Assembly (NCBI GenBank): GCA_947628185.1 | Contig: CANQYW010000001.1 | Coordinates: 118,489 to 182,488, forward strand | From: an uncultured Oscillospiraceae bacterium | GTDB lineage: Bacteria > Bacillota > Clostridia > Oscillospirales > Oscillospiraceae | DNA: 64,000 nt | Direction of reading: 5' to 3' | Shown: piece by piece, positions 8,824-17,710 of the stretch | Layout of the letters: each line of letters begins with the position of its first letter | Numbering within the stretch: position 1 is the first letter of the stretch | The notes under the pieces: model-generated | Told to the model about the DNA's origin: nothing | The model's input: only the letters and a program-made list of their open reading frames with translations | Databases searched by the model: none | Position numbers and translations under genes: made by a program

Positions 8824-9699
8824 TCAGGCGCAGACGCAGGAGCCGCCGCCGCTCTGCCTATAGATTATCTTAGTCTTGCTGGGGTTCACCTTGTCCCGCT
8901 CGATGGTGAGTTCAGCGATGGAGTCGGCCCGGATGATGCCCCCGGAGGGGTTGAGGACGCTGTCTATCCTGCCGGTAATGTCGGCGTCCACCGTGGAGTA
9001 CTCAAAGGCGAGGGTGGTATTTAATAGCTTGCAGTTCTTCATAACGAGGTTCTCAATATAACACATCCCCTGTAAGCTCTCCACCGTACACCCAATGAGG
9101 GTGAGGTTCCGGGCGTTCCAGCCCAGGTACTCGCCGGAGATGAAGGAGTCGTAGACCGTCACGTTCTCGCTGTTCCAGAAGGAGTCCTTGGAGAGGAGGC
9201 GCGAATTGCGTATCACCACGTTCCTGGCCCCGTCGAAGGAGTAGTTGCCGTAGAGGGTGAGGTCCTGGACCTCAATGTTCTGGCTGTTCATGGCGAAGTA
9301 ATCGCCCTTGGCCGTCACACGCTCAAGGGTGACGCCGTCACAGCTCCAGAGCGTCTCGGCGGCGTTGGGAAACGAGACGTTCCTCAAGGTCACGTCCCCG
9401 CAGCGGCGGAAGTTCTTCGGCGCCTCGATGGCGGAGTCCTCAACGGTTATGTTTCTCGTGTACCACACACCGGCGCGGGCCATCTCGAACCAGGTGGAGT
9501 TCTTCACCGTTATGTCCCTTGAGTACCAGAGGGGGTACTTCCACTTGAACATGCAGCCGTAGAGCTCGATGTCCCGGCTCTCCTTGAGCGGCGACTCGCC
9601 GTCCGCGAAGATGGTGTCGTATATTCTGAGGCCCTCCCCCTTAAAGAGTGCCCGCTCACCAGTCAGGTACTCCTGCCGGTATTCCTGCTTTTCGCTCAT
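8824..9699 (-). CDS. DUF3737 family right-handed beta-helix protein
   Basis: 291-residue protein made of at least ten coils with the pattern small-x-[NDG]-[IVL]-x-[VIL]-x-[ND]-[SCV] (SRDIELYGC, SRDITVKNS, TRNITVEDS, SENVTVYDS, ARNLTLIGC), the pattern of a parallel beta-helix. No signal peptide is visible, so it is probably cytosolic. It ends in a Gly-rich Cys-containing tail (GGGSCVCA). It matches the uncharacterised DUF3737 family of Firmicutes and has no known reaction. AAGGAGAG precedes the ATG. It is the promoter-proximal gene before the MalY-type lyase. Confidence 0.85.
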   Translation of the reverse strand: MSEKQEYRQEYLTGERALFKGEGLRIYDTIFADGESPLKESRDIELYGCMFKWKYPLWYSRDITVKNSTWFEMARAGVWYTRNITVEDSAIEAPKNFRRCGDVTLRNVSFPNAAETLWSCDGVTLERVTAKGDYFAMNSQNIEVQDLTLYGNYSFDGARNVVIRNSRLLSKDSFWNSENVTVYDSFISGEYLGWNARNLTLIGCTVESLQGMCYIENLVMKNCKLLNTTLAFEYSTVDADITGRIDSVLNPSGGIIRADSIAELTIERDKVNPSKTKIIYRQSGGGSCVCA

Positions 9700-9873
9700 T
9701 TAAAACTCTCCTTGATGCCATTATTAACTCCGGGAGGCCGAAAATCAAAAGCTCGGAGCGCCCGGCAGAGCTTATTATAACTCCGATTTTTGCTATAATC
9801 AAATACTTAATTTAATATGGCGCTATAAATTCCGCAGTTTAAGAAAAAAATCATCTGAAAACACTATTTGGTC

Positions 9874-9902
9874 TTGAAATTCCCGCTCAAATCTGCTATA
9901 GT
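9874..9902 (+). promoter_or_regulatory. Promoter of tRNA-Arg
   Basis: TTGAAA (9874-9879), 17-base spacer, TATAGT (9897-9902), about 20 bases before the tRNA 5' end. The 220-base gap before the tRNA otherwise holds only AT-rich sequence. Confidence 0.7.
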
Positions 9903-9922
9903 AACATCTGCGCCACGCATAT

Positions 9923-9999
9923 GCGCCCGTAGCTCAGCTGGATAGAGTGTCAGACTCCGACTCTGAAGGTCGTGCGTTCGAATCGCATCGGGCGTACCA
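9923..9999 (+). tRNA. tRNA-Arg (anticodon CCG)
   Basis: Complete cloverleaf of 77 bases. Acceptor GCGCCCG pairs with CGGGCGT (one G-U). The anticodon stem TCAGA/TCTGA encloses loop CTCCGAC, giving anticodon CCG. The T loop is TTCGAAT and the 3' CCA is encoded. Confidence 0.95.
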
Positions 10000-10000
10000 G

Positions 10001-10035
10001 AAACCGTGAAAGACGATCGTTTTTCACGGTTTTTG
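10001..10035 (+). terminator. Terminator after tRNA-Arg
   Basis: AAACCGTGAAA and TTTTCACGGTTT form a perfect stem around a short loop, followed by T-rich sequence, directly after the tRNA. Confidence 0.85.
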
Positions 10036-10077
10036 TTTGTATTTGGGAGGTTTTTATGATGGGACAAGCGAAGAACC

Positions 10078-10632
10078 ATGCTGGTCCCAGACGCCTTCGC
10101 TGCGCTTTGTACCGTTGCGGTGCTGGGCATAGTGACGGCCTGCGCGGGGTTCGCCTCGCTCGCCGGGAGCGTCCTTGCCACACTCCTGCCGCCGCCGAAA
10201 AACCGCGTCCGCGTGATCGTGTTCTCCATTATGTTCTCGCTGGGGGTTGAAAACCTCATCCTCGCCTTTGCCCGGACGCGCGTGTGGTGGTGTCTGGCGC
10301 AACTCGCCGGTTGGTCCGTGATACCGCTGATGGACGCCAATATGGACGTAATCATTCGCTCAACGGTCCCCGCCGGGATGCAGGGGCGCGTCTTCTCCTG
10401 CCGGAACACACTTCAGTTTTTCACCATCCCCATCGGCACCACCCTCGGTGGCTTTTTGGTGGACGAGGTCTGCGAGCCTCTGATGGCCCAGGCGTCGGGT
10501 CTTCCGGCCCTGCTCTTTGGGACTGGCGGCGGCTCCGGCGCGGCCCTCATGATGTTCTTTCTCGGCGTCTCCGGGGTCCTCCTCTGCCTCATCTTCTGGC
10601 GGATACTGAAAAGATACAGCTATCAGACATGA
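10078..10632 (+). pseudogene. 5'-truncated MFS transporter (C-terminal remnant)
   Basis: 184 residues corresponding to the last five or so membrane segments of a major-facilitator drug-efflux-like protein (MFS_3 type): alternating hydrophobic helices, the cytoplasmic motif VPAGMQGRVFSCRNTL and IGTTLGGFLVDEV. About 200 residues of the N-terminal half are missing. A GGGAGG site with ATGATG at 10056 is in a different frame, and in the remnant's own frame a stop lies at 10057, so no normal start links to it. It lies just downstream of tRNA-Arg and its terminator, a typical position for an integration or deletion scar. Confidence 0.75.
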
Positions 10633-10671
10633 ATCATCTTTTAAGATGTCTTTAAAGAGCGCCGCCGTTTA

Positions 10672-10699
10672 TTGATTTTGTTTATCACGGCGGTATAAT
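10672..10699 (+). promoter_or_regulatory. Promoter of the metallophosphoesterase gene
   Basis: TTGATT (10672-10677) and TATAAT (10694-10699) with a 16-base spacer, just before the GTG start region at 10714. Confidence 0.55.
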
Positions 10700-10713
10700 G
10701 GTGAAAAAAGGCG

Positions 10714-12552
10714 GTGAAGGTCAAGGTGGATAGTGGTATTTACGATTTAAGGCGCATGGAAAAGGCGCTGGCTCAGAATTCCTACGCCGGGGTGGCGCTT
10801 GGCGGCGCGGCCCTCTCGCTCACCGCCTGGGCCGTGAGCGCACGGCAGGCGCGGGTAGTCACGGAGCTCAAATCAATCCTGCGCTTTTTCGCGAGCGGCG
10901 GTTTTGCGGTCATCCCCGCGCTGGCGGCGCTCTTTGCCGTTCTCTGGTTCCGCCGGCCATTCGGCGGGAAAATGAAGGTCACCCAGGCGGCGGCGGACTA
11001 TCTGAGTTTCGAGCGCTCACGTCTCGGCCGCGGGAGGGTCCTGGCGGCGTATAGCGTCTGGGCGGCGTCCTTCCTGACGGCAATGCTGGCGGGGGACCTG
11101 GTGGTACCTTTTATCGCGCTGTGTCTTGCCTGCCCCTCATCATTTTTTGCCGTCTTTTGGGCGGTGGAACGGCGGCAGCTTTTTTGCGCGGAGCCGGAGG
11201 TCGTACCGGACGGGGACGCGGCGGATGCCCCTGACCCCGCCCGAGAGCGGCGGCGGGCCATTGGACGGTGGGCGATATACTGGGCCCTCGTGCTGGCGCT
11301 CTATGGGGCGAGCGCCGTCATTTTTGAAAGTCTCGTCCTCTACCTCCCCGCCCTCCTGCTGGCGGCGGGGTATTTTGCGGTTAGAGTCCTCATAAACCCT
11401 CCCCTTCGTCCCTACGCCTCCCTCAAACGCAAGCGGCTGACGGTTCGGCTGGCGAGCCTTGCGTCCCTGGCGGCGCTGCTGTTGGCGGGCCTCTCCCTCA
11501 TCCTGGACGGCACCAACTACAACGAGCGGTACATCGCGCGGCTCGACTACTCGGTCTTTGAACACCACACATCTGTGAGCTACGACCCGGAGACAGGCGT
11601 CTACACCCTCCGGGCCGGCCACGAGGGGTTCAAGATCCTCCAACTAACTGACACCCACATCGGAGGGAGCGTCACCACCATAGGCCTCGACCGACGGGCT
11701 TTCGACACCTGCTATGACCTCATAAAAAGGACCCAGCCGGACCTCATTGTCATCACCGGGGACCTGGTCTATCCCATCCCCCTCCAGAGTTTCAGCACAA
11801 ACAATCTGGTGCCCCTTTGGCAGTTAGCGGAGTTTATGAACAATGTGGGCATACCCTGGGCCATGGTCTACGGCAACCACGACACGGAGCTCATAGCGAA
11901 GTACGACGTCAAGACCCTGAACGGCATCTTCCGTCAGATGAAGAACGACCCGGACTGCCCCCTGCTCTACGCCGATACCCAGCCGGACATATACGGGCGG
12001 TATAACCAGTATATCCGCATCGAAAACCCGGACGGAAACCTTGAGCGGGTGTGTTTCCTCATAGACTCCAACGACTATGTGTCGGGCAGTTCCGAGATCA
12101 ACGACTACGACTCCGTCCACGCCGACCAAATCGGCTGGTACCGTGAGACGGTGGAGGCTCTCGCCCTCGAGGAGGGCCGCACCGTGCCATCTTTCGTCTT
12201 CATGCACATACCATTCCGCGCCTTCGCAGACGCCGCCGACGCCCTGGAGCGCGGGGACCCGGAGGCCCGGTACCTCTTTGGGGAGAACGGCGAGGGCGTG
12301 AGTTATCCGGATCACGACAATGGGTTCTTCCAAGCTATCTTAGAGGAACAGAGCACTCAGGCGGTGTTTGTGGGGCACGATCACTTAAATAACATGGGCG
12401 TCAACTATAGAGGTGTTGATCTCGTCTACTCCAAATCAATCGACTTCCTCGCCTACCCCGGCATCGCCCACGAGACCGCCCAGCGGGGCGGGACGCTCAT
12501 CACCCTGGACGGCCAGGGCGGGTATGCCATTGAGCAGGTCGGGTGTGAATAA
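10714..12552 (+). CDS. Membrane-anchored calcineurin-like metallophosphoesterase
   Basis: 612-residue protein with a polytopic N-terminal half (about six hydrophobic segments within residues 1-265) and an outward-facing metallophosphoesterase domain. The dinuclear metal motifs appear in order: LQLTDTHIGG (about 309-318), VITGDLVYP, YGNHDTE (about 386), FMHIPFRAF and FVGHDHLNN (about 552). The acceptor could be a lipid pyrophosphate, nucleotide or phosphodiester; lipid-linked substrates are a reasonable guess because of the membrane domain. The GTG at 10714 is taken as start; an in-frame GTG at 10726 or ATG at 10756 is possible. Terminator at 12576. Confidence 0.87.
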   Translation: MKVKVDSGIYDLRRMEKALAQNSYAGVALGGAALSLTAWAVSARQARVVTELKSILRFFASGGFAVIPALAALFAVLWFRRPFGGKMKVTQAAADYLSFERSRLGRGRVLAAYSVWAASFLTAMLAGDLVVPFIALCLACPSSFFAVFWAVERRQLFCAEPEVVPDGDAADAPDPARERRRAIGRWAIYWALVLALYGASAVIFESLVLYLPALLLAAGYFAVRVLINPPLRPYASLKRKRLTVRLASLASLAALLLAGLSLILDGTNYNERYIARLDYSVFEHHTSVSYDPETGVYTLRAGHEGFKILQLTDTHIGGSVTTIGLDRRAFDTCYDLIKRTQPDLIVITGDLVYPIPLQSFSTNNLVPLWQLAEFMNNVGIPWAMVYGNHDTELIAKYDVKTLNGIFRQMKNDPDCPLLYADTQPDIYGRYNQYIRIENPDGNLERVCFLIDSNDYVSGSSEINDYDSVHADQIGWYRETVEALALEEGRTVPSFVFMHIPFRAFADAADALERGDPEARYLFGENGEGVSYPDHDNGFFQAILEEQSTQAVFVGHDHLNNMGVNYRGVDLVYSKSIDFLAYPGIAHETAQRGGTLITLDGQGGYAIEQVGCE

Positions 12553-12575
12553 ATCATCTCATACGCTCAAACTAA

Positions 12576-12608
12576 GGGCGGCGCACAATAAACGGCGCCG
12601 CCCTTTTT
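12576..12608 (+). terminator. Rho-independent terminator
   Basis: GGGCGGCGC and GCGCCGCCC form a nine-base-pair stem followed by TTTTT, after the metallophosphoesterase gene. Confidence 0.88.
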
Positions 12609-12668
12609 CTCATAGCTGAGAAATCAAAAAATTCTTCAACTCTCTGTAAGATTCCCCTTTGAAAGTTG

Positions 12669-12685
12669 TGTATATAGGTGAAGGG
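12669..12685 (+). promoter_or_regulatory. Promoter-like element shared by both ECF sigma modules
   Basis: TATATAGGTGAAGGG lies 26 bases before the sigma gene start. A near-identical TATATAAGTGAAAGGG sits at 31450-31465 before the second sigma gene, at a similar distance. The shared block suggests a common promoter or processing element, possibly autoregulatory. Confidence 0.5.
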
Positions 12686-12710
12686 CAAAGATGAGAGCGA
12701 GGTGATCCCC

Positions 12711-13271
12711 ATGGATGATGCCCAGATCGTCAGGCTCTACTGGGACAGGGATGAGCGGGCGATATCCGCCACCGCGGAAAAGTACGGGAACTACTGCGCC
12801 GCCATAGCGAGAAACATCCTCAGTTCCAATGAGGACGCGGAGGAGTGCGTGAACGACACCTACCTTCACGCCTGGAACTCCATGCCGCCCCGGAGGCCCA
12901 ATATCCTCTCGGCATTCCTCGGAAAGCTCACGCGGAACTTATCATTAAATCGGTACCACCGCAACACCGCCAATAAGCGGGGCGGCACGGAAGTTCCCCT
13001 GGTCCTCGAGGAGATTGCGGAGCTCGTGTCCGGCGCCGGCAGCGCGGAGGAGGAGTTCGACCGGGAGGAACTTGTTGGGGCGATCGATGATTTCCTCAGG
13101 GGACTCCCCGCCCAAAAGCGGAAGATCTTCGTCTGCCGGTACTGGTATTTTGACTCTATCCCCGAGATCGCGCTCCGATTTGGCGTGACGGAGAACAATG
13201 TGTCCGTGACCCTCAACCGCCTGCGGGCGAAACTGCACAAATACCTTTTGGAAAGGGGCTATGACCTGTGA
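12711..13271 (+). CDS. ECF-type RNA polymerase sigma factor (copy 1)
   Basis: 186-residue sigma-70 family factor with region 2 (about 1-75: YCAAIARNILSSNEDAEECVNDTYLHAW) and region 4 helix-turn-helix (about 120-180: RKIFVCRYWYFDSIPEIALRFGV). Region 3 is missing, as in ECF factors. The ATG at 12711 follows GCGAGGTGAT. Its end overlaps the next gene by four bases. A paralogue with the same start MDDA-[QE]-IV-x-L lies at 31496, also followed by an overlapping anti-sigma-like gene. It probably directs transcription in response to an envelope signal. Confidence 0.9.
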   Translation: MDDAQIVRLYWDRDERAISATAEKYGNYCAAIARNILSSNEDAEECVNDTYLHAWNSMPPRRPNILSAFLGKLTRNLSLNRYHRNTANKRGGTEVPLVLEEIAELVSGAGSAEEEFDREELVGAIDDFLRGLPAQKRKIFVCRYWYFDSIPEIALRFGVTENNVSVTLNRLRAKLHKYLLERGYDL

Positions 13272-14479
13272 GGAGAGAGGAATTTAGCCTTATTTTAGGC
13301 GATATTGACGATAGGTACATTGAGGAGGCCCACGGGGCCGCGAGGACAAAAAGGCCCGGCTTTGTAAAGTGGGGCGCCGTGGCCGCCTGCGCGGCGGCGG
13401 CTGTGGCCTTGGGTGTCCTGCTGGCGCGTCCGGGAGGAGTTGCCCAGCCGGGGCCATCCTCAAACACGCTGGATCTGCCCAAATTGGAGGTGGAGGAGCT
13501 TAACAGCGCCGGGGGCGAAGATGGGTATTGGGCCTACTCCATAGAGGAGTTGACACCCAATTCCGGTTGGGACGGGACGATTTTTGATACGCTGCCCGTC
13601 TACAAAAATGTTGCTCCCGCCGACAGCGCCGGCGTCGCGGAGGAGGACCGGGAGACCCTGGAGGCCGCTCTTTGGGAGGTGGCGGGGCGTCTGGGAGTGC
13701 AGGACCTCACCATCACCGCGGGTTCCTCCCCCCTGGAGGAGCCGGGAGAGACGGGCGATGAGAAACTTCACTATGTCCAAGGCGCCGGCGGGGGCGTGAC
13801 CATCACCGCCTACAGCCAACAGGTGAGGGTGGAGTTCGACACCCCCGTCCCCCTCCCCGAGGGCATGGAATTCTCCAAATACTCAAGTTACGACGAGATG
13901 AGGGCGGCGGGTGAGTATCTTCTGGAAAAATACGCCGGCCTCTGGGGCATGGAGGACCCCCAGGTGGACGTGCGGGGCGGAGGCCGGAATATCTACGCCG
14001 AGCAGTCCTACGAGCTCTACATCTACGACGCCGCCGGGGACAGCGCGGAGCGCCTAAAGTCCCACGACCTAAAAAGCGCGCTGCTCCTTCCCCAGGACGG
14101 CGGGCTGGGGACGATCTGGCTCGATAATTACGACCTATCCGAGAAGGCCGGTGACTACCCCATCGTGACCCCGGAGGAGGCGAAAGAACTGCTGTGCGCC
14201 GGGAACTACTTGACCACTGAGCCGGAGGCGATGCCGGGTGAGGAGTATATCGCCCGCGTGGAGCTCATATACCGCACAGAGCGGACGGCAAAGTACTTCA
14301 TGCCCTATTACCGTTTCCTCGTGTGTGTCCCCTCCCTTGACTACACGCCAAAAGCGCGGGGGGAGACTGAGCCCTCGGACTCCGCTAAGGCTATGCACAC
14401 CTACGGCGTCTACTATGTCCCCGCCGTGCGGGGGGAGTACCTTGCGGAGATGCCGGTGTGGGACGGAAGTTTTAATTAA
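13268..14479 (+). CDS. Membrane-anchored anti-sigma-like protein (module 1)
   Basis: 403-residue single-pass protein. A short cytosolic part (1-35, including LILGDIDDRYIEEA) is followed by a membrane helix (about 37-57, rich in Ala/Val) and a large external domain of unknown fold. The GTG start overlaps the sigma stop in GTGA, implying coupled translation. The cytosolic motif L-[IL]-G-x-ID-x-x-x-I-x-EA recurs in the module 2 protein at 32050, while the external domains differ, suggesting one way of holding sigma and two different sensors. Anti-sigma function is inferred from context. Terminator follows at 14486. Confidence 0.75.
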   Translation: MRREEFSLILGDIDDRYIEEAHGAARTKRPGFVKWGAVAACAAAAVALGVLLARPGGVAQPGPSSNTLDLPKLEVEELNSAGGEDGYWAYSIEELTPNSGWDGTIFDTLPVYKNVAPADSAGVAEEDRETLEAALWEVAGRLGVQDLTITAGSSPLEEPGETGDEKLHYVQGAGGGVTITAYSQQVRVEFDTPVPLPEGMEFSKYSSYDEMRAAGEYLLEKYAGLWGMEDPQVDVRGGGRNIYAEQSYELYIYDAAGDSAERLKSHDLKSALLLPQDGGLGTIWLDNYDLSEKAGDYPIVTPEEAKELLCAGNYLTTEPEAMPGEEYIARVELIYRTERTAKYFMPYYRFLVCVPSLDYTPKARGETEPSDSAKAMHTYGVYYVPAVRGEYLAEMPVWDGSFN

Positions 14480-14485
14480 AAAAGC

Positions 14486-14525
14486 AAAATGGAGATCTCC
14501 CTTCATTGGGGAAATCTCCATTTTA
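14486..14525. terminator. Bidirectional terminator
   Basis: AAAATGGAGAT-CTCCC and GGGG-AAATCTCCATTTT form a long stem with A/T flanks, between convergent genes ending at 14479 and 14536. Confidence 0.88.
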
Positions 14526-14535
14526 GTTAGATGGC

Positions 14536-14760
14536 TTACTCGCCGGGGCCGGGACGGATTACTTTCCGGGCGTTCCAGTTCATGGCCCCGGTGCGGGCCG
14601 CCTCAAGGCGGCCCTCCTCCGTCTCATAGGGTATCGCGGCGGTGTGGGCGCCGCAGTCAAGGCACTGGATATAGACGCACCAGCCGCCCTCGTCCTCGAT
14701 TATCCCCGCGCCGCCGCAGCAGGGACACTCCAACAAGTCAACACTCTCAAAACTGTCCAT
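14536..14760 (-). CDS. Lar-like zinc-ribbon protein
   Basis: 74-residue protein with two CxxC pairs (CPCCGG and CLDCGAHT) and a C-terminal NWNAR motif, the pattern of the Lar (restriction alleviation) zinc-finger family that is common in phages and in many Firmicutes chromosomes. AGGAGG precedes the ATG at 14760. No phage genes are nearby, so the restriction-alleviation role is only a family label; DNA or protein binding through zinc is the safer statement. Confidence 0.7.
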   Translation of the reverse strand: MDSFESVDLLECPCCGGAGIIEDEGGWCVYIQCLDCGAHTAAIPYETEEGRLEAARTGAMNWNARKVIRPGPGE

Positions 14761-14880
14761 AGTTCGTCCTCCTGTCAGCTCCTCCCGGGACTTTTCTCAT
14801 AGTCTCTCCGGGATGGCCCTCATGATTATACAATGTATCCGCCGCCGCGTCAATCAAAACTCCGCGATCCGGTCGGCGTC

Positions 14881-15459
14881 TCATGTATTGCTATTAAGGG
14901 CCCGTATCCCCTTCCTGAGCTTAAAGAGCTGTATCACTATGAGGAGGCACACGACGAAAGCCACGATGAGCGCCGCGATGACGAGCGCCGTCAGGATGCC
15001 GATGTTCTTCGTAGGGGCTATCATGGAGAGGACCGTCTCCGCGGCCACAGTCACCACCTGTATGTTCCTGTAGAGAATGAGCTTTGCGGGGATGCCGGAG
15101 CTCTCCGTGAGGTACTTTGAGGCGATGGTGGCAATATTCGTGAGGAACTGGAAGTTGAAGTAGAGCGACACGACGCTGCTCAGTACGTCGATGACGTCCA
15201 GCGACACGCCGAACTCCATGCCGAAACTCTTGGTGACCCAGTTGAAGAACTCCAGCACCGCGAGGATGATACCCAGCGTCCTGAGGAGCCCCAGCTCCGG
15301 CACCTCCTCCTTGAGGTCCGCGAGGGCCAGCACGATGAGTATATAGCCGAGGAAGGCCGGCGTGATGCTCACCTCGTTTATGTTGATATCAAGGTAGAGG
15401 AATAGGAACCCCCATGCGGCCCTCGATATCCCCCTGCAAAGTCTATCTAAGCTTGTCAA
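14881..15459 (-). CDS. Polytopic membrane protein coupled to the M56 gene
   Basis: About 192 residues with four to five hydrophobic segments (for example ITPAFLGYILIVLALADL and ALVIAALIVAFVVCLLIVI) and a basic C-terminus. Family not recognised. The start chosen is a TTG at 15459, one base after the stop of the M56 gene, because AAGGGGAG lies at the right distance inside the end of that gene; an in-frame TTG at 15483 is the alternative. The tight arrangement makes it the third gene of the blaI-M56 unit, perhaps an accessory or target of the sensor protease. Confidence 0.72.
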   Translation of the reverse strand: MTSLDRLCRGISRAAWGFLFLYLDININEVSITPAFLGYILIVLALADLKEEVPELGLLRTLGIILAVLEFFNWVTKSFGMEFGVSLDVIDVLSSVVSLYFNFQFLTNIATIASKYLTESSGIPAKLILYRNIQVVTVAAETVLSMIAPTKNIGILTALVIAALIVAFVVCLLIVIQLFKLRKGIRALNSNT

Positions 15460-15460
15460 T

Positions 15461-17341
15461 TTAACTCTCCCCTTTTGGATCAAGTTCTATTCTATCGTAG
15501 AGCCCGCTATTGATGTATATGTCCGCGGCCCAGTAGCCGGGCTCCTCAGTATCCTCGCCCGGGATCGTGGTGCTTCCGCCGGAGCACACCATGACAGTGG
15601 GTCCCCAGCCGGGCTCCAGCACGGCACTGCCCCAGAGCCGGTCTACGCTCTCAACGCCCACGTTATCGCCGTCATCCGGGGCCGGGAGGTCCGTGGGGCG
15701 CGGCTCCCCCTCCGGCACGCGGGCAAGCGAGAGGCCGATCTGGGATATACTGTCCCGCTCCGCCTCCGAGCCGAGGAATATGCACTCCGCCTCACTGTAG
15801 TAGGACAGCACGCCAAACTCGGCGTCCGGGATGGGCTCCTCCCGGCGGGCCACGGACGAACTCTCCACCTGGTATATGGTCTGGTGCTTTAGCTCGACCC
15901 TCAGATCCCCGGACTCCCCCGCGTACACGTCCCCTGGGAGCTCCGGGCACCCCCACAGGGGTGTGTTACTGACGCTCTCCGCCCTCTCGAACTTCCCCTG
16001 GGGTATTGCCACCCATCTGCCGTTCTCCTCCTCCACCAGCAGTCTCTGGTAGGCCACGGCTATGTTGTCCCCGGACACATCACCGCTGAAGAGCGTCACC
16101 ACTAATAGCCCCTCGTAGGCGTCCCCGGTCTTTTTGAGGTTGAAGACAAAGTATCCCCCGTCGGGGTCCACCGGTGAACCGGGGTAGAAGTCCCAACTGC
16201 GGTAATTCCCTCCCCGCAGTACCTCCCACGCGAGCTCGTCCTGCTCCGACTCCGGCGCGCAGAGGACGCGGTAGAGGCAGTCGCACTCCAGCACGGCCTT
16301 GCCGTAGGCGTCAAAGGCCCCTGCGGGGGTTGTGCAGGCGGTGCTCCTGGCGGAGGCCAGGGACACCCGGTCCCCGAAACCGTACACCACATCCGCCTTC
16401 GCCCCCACGCCCGTGGAGACGAGGAGCAGTACGATTATGCAAATCGAGACGAGGCCCATCCCCACGGGGTACTTCTTGAACCTGGAGATGGACTCTATCC
16501 TCTTGCGGATATTCCTGGCCCCGCTGACAACGCATGTGGTGCCGGCGGTGCGGGGAAAGCCGCAGTCCGCCATATCTATGAGGAGCCGCCCGTACTCCCG
16601 GCGCTCCTCCCCGGCGAGGTCCTCCAAAATTTGCTGGTCGCAGCGGGCCTCCATGTCGATGGCGGCCTCGGAGGCGCAGTAGGCTATCACCGGGTTGCAC
16701 CAGTGGAGCGAACGGAGGACGCATATGACGACGCTCCAGAGGGAGTCCCTGTTCTTGAGGTGCGTGAGCTCGTGGAGGATTATTTTATCGTCCACCTCGC
16801 CGCGCGCCGGGAGGGCGAGGATCGGGCAAAACACGCCGCAGACGAACGCCCCGGAGAGTCCCGAAACGAGCTTTATGTCGCAGGGTCTCACACCGATCTC
16901 CCCCGCTATGCGCCACACCCGGGTTTTGAGCGCCGCGTCCGGCTCACCGCCGCGCCGGAGTATCCGGCGCAGACGCCAATAGGATATGGCGTAGGTTAGT
17001 AGGCTCACCGCCACCCCCGCCGCGTAGAGAGTAAAGAGCAACTCAGGCCCGCTCCCGGGGAGCGACGTAACCACCGGCACGGGCGCCGACACCCGCGTGT
17101 ACTCGTACTCCCCCGAGAGGGGCTTTACGAGCTCTATTAGAAACCGCCAGTTTATGAGCGTGTACCTCCCACCCAAACCGGCGGGCAGAAGGATGGAGAC
17201 GCCCAGCACGCCCCAGACGGCGAAGTGCCACTTTGGGGGGAGCTTATCGCGAAATACAGCCTTTATTACGAGGAGCAGCACCGCCACGCCGGTGACGGTG
17301 AGGCTCTGAAGAAGAAATCCCCATATGTCCCGCATGGTCAC
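15461..17341 (-). CDS. M56 family (BlaR1-like) sensor metalloprotease, module A
   Basis: 626-residue membrane protease of the BlaR1/MecR1 family, which relieves BlaI-type repression after sensing an outside signal. Several N-terminal membrane helices surround the zinc site HELTH (about residue 189) and the downstream conserved stretch SLHWCNPVIAYCASEAAIDMEARCD. A last membrane helix (about 300-318) leads to a roughly 300-residue external domain that is not the penicillin-binding domain of BlaR1. The gene overlaps the BlaI-like gene by four bases. The external ligand is unknown. Confidence 0.88.
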   Translation of the reverse strand: MTMRDIWGFLLQSLTVTGVAVLLLVIKAVFRDKLPPKWHFAVWGVLGVSILLPAGLGGRYTLINWRFLIELVKPLSGEYEYTRVSAPVPVVTSLPGSGPELLFTLYAAGVAVSLLTYAISYWRLRRILRRGGEPDAALKTRVWRIAGEIGVRPCDIKLVSGLSGAFVCGVFCPILALPARGEVDDKIILHELTHLKNRDSLWSVVICVLRSLHWCNPVIAYCASEAAIDMEARCDQQILEDLAGEERREYGRLLIDMADCGFPRTAGTTCVVSGARNIRKRIESISRFKKYPVGMGLVSICIIVLLLVSTGVGAKADVVYGFGDRVSLASARSTACTTPAGAFDAYGKAVLECDCLYRVLCAPESEQDELAWEVLRGGNYRSWDFYPGSPVDPDGGYFVFNLKKTGDAYEGLLVVTLFSGDVSGDNIAVAYQRLLVEEENGRWVAIPQGKFERAESVSNTPLWGCPELPGDVYAGESGDLRVELKHQTIYQVESSSVARREEPIPDAEFGVLSYYSEAECIFLGSEAERDSISQIGLSLARVPEGEPRPTDLPAPDDGDNVGVESVDRLWGSAVLEPGWGPTVMVCSGGSTTIPGEDTEEPGYWAADIYINSGLYDRIELDPKGES

Positions 17342-17700
17342 ACCTCCATCTCGTCTATGAGACGGCGCAGCCGCTCACGCTCCTGGGGGGAGATGTGCTC
17401 CTCCTTCAGGAACGCCGCGATGAGGTCGCCGGTGGACCCGCTGTAGACCCGGCGCAGAAAATCCTGCCGCTCCTGCCGCTGGCAGCTCTCTCGGTCGAGG
17501 GCGGCGCGGAAGACGTAGTGCGAGGCGCCCCTATCTATCGTCACAAGGCCCTTGGCCTCCATGCGGTTGAGATACGTCTGGACCGTGTTCCGGCTCCAGC
17601 CGGTCCTGCTGTAGAGCCGCCGCACTATCTCGCCGAGCTCCGCGCCGCCAGTCTCCCACAGAACTTCAAGGACGGCCCATTCCTTCTCGGATAACTTCAT
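17338..17700 (-). CDS. BlaI/MecI/CopY family repressor, module A
   Basis: 120-residue winged-helix repressor (LSEKEWAVLEVLWE, then TVQTYLNRMEAKGLV) with the C-terminal dimerisation region FLRRVYSGSTGDLIAAFL. The ATG at 17700 is preferred over the one at 17706 because AGGAGG is eight bases from the former but only two from the latter. Its promoter contains two TACANNTGTA boxes, the classical BlaI/CopY operator, so it should repress its own operon until the M56 protease acts. Confidence 0.9.
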   Translation of the reverse strand: MKLSEKEWAVLEVLWETGGAELGEIVRRLYSRTGWSRNTVQTYLNRMEAKGLVTIDRGASHYVFRAALDRESCQRQERQDFLRRVYSGSTGDLIAAFLKEEHISPQERERLRRLIDEMEV

Positions 17701-17710
17701 GACCATTACC

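Noticed and set aside
14536..14760. The Lar-like gene as evidence of a prophage
   Set aside because: No integrase, portal, terminase or other phage genes are nearby, and such zinc-ribbon genes are common on Firmicutes chromosomes.
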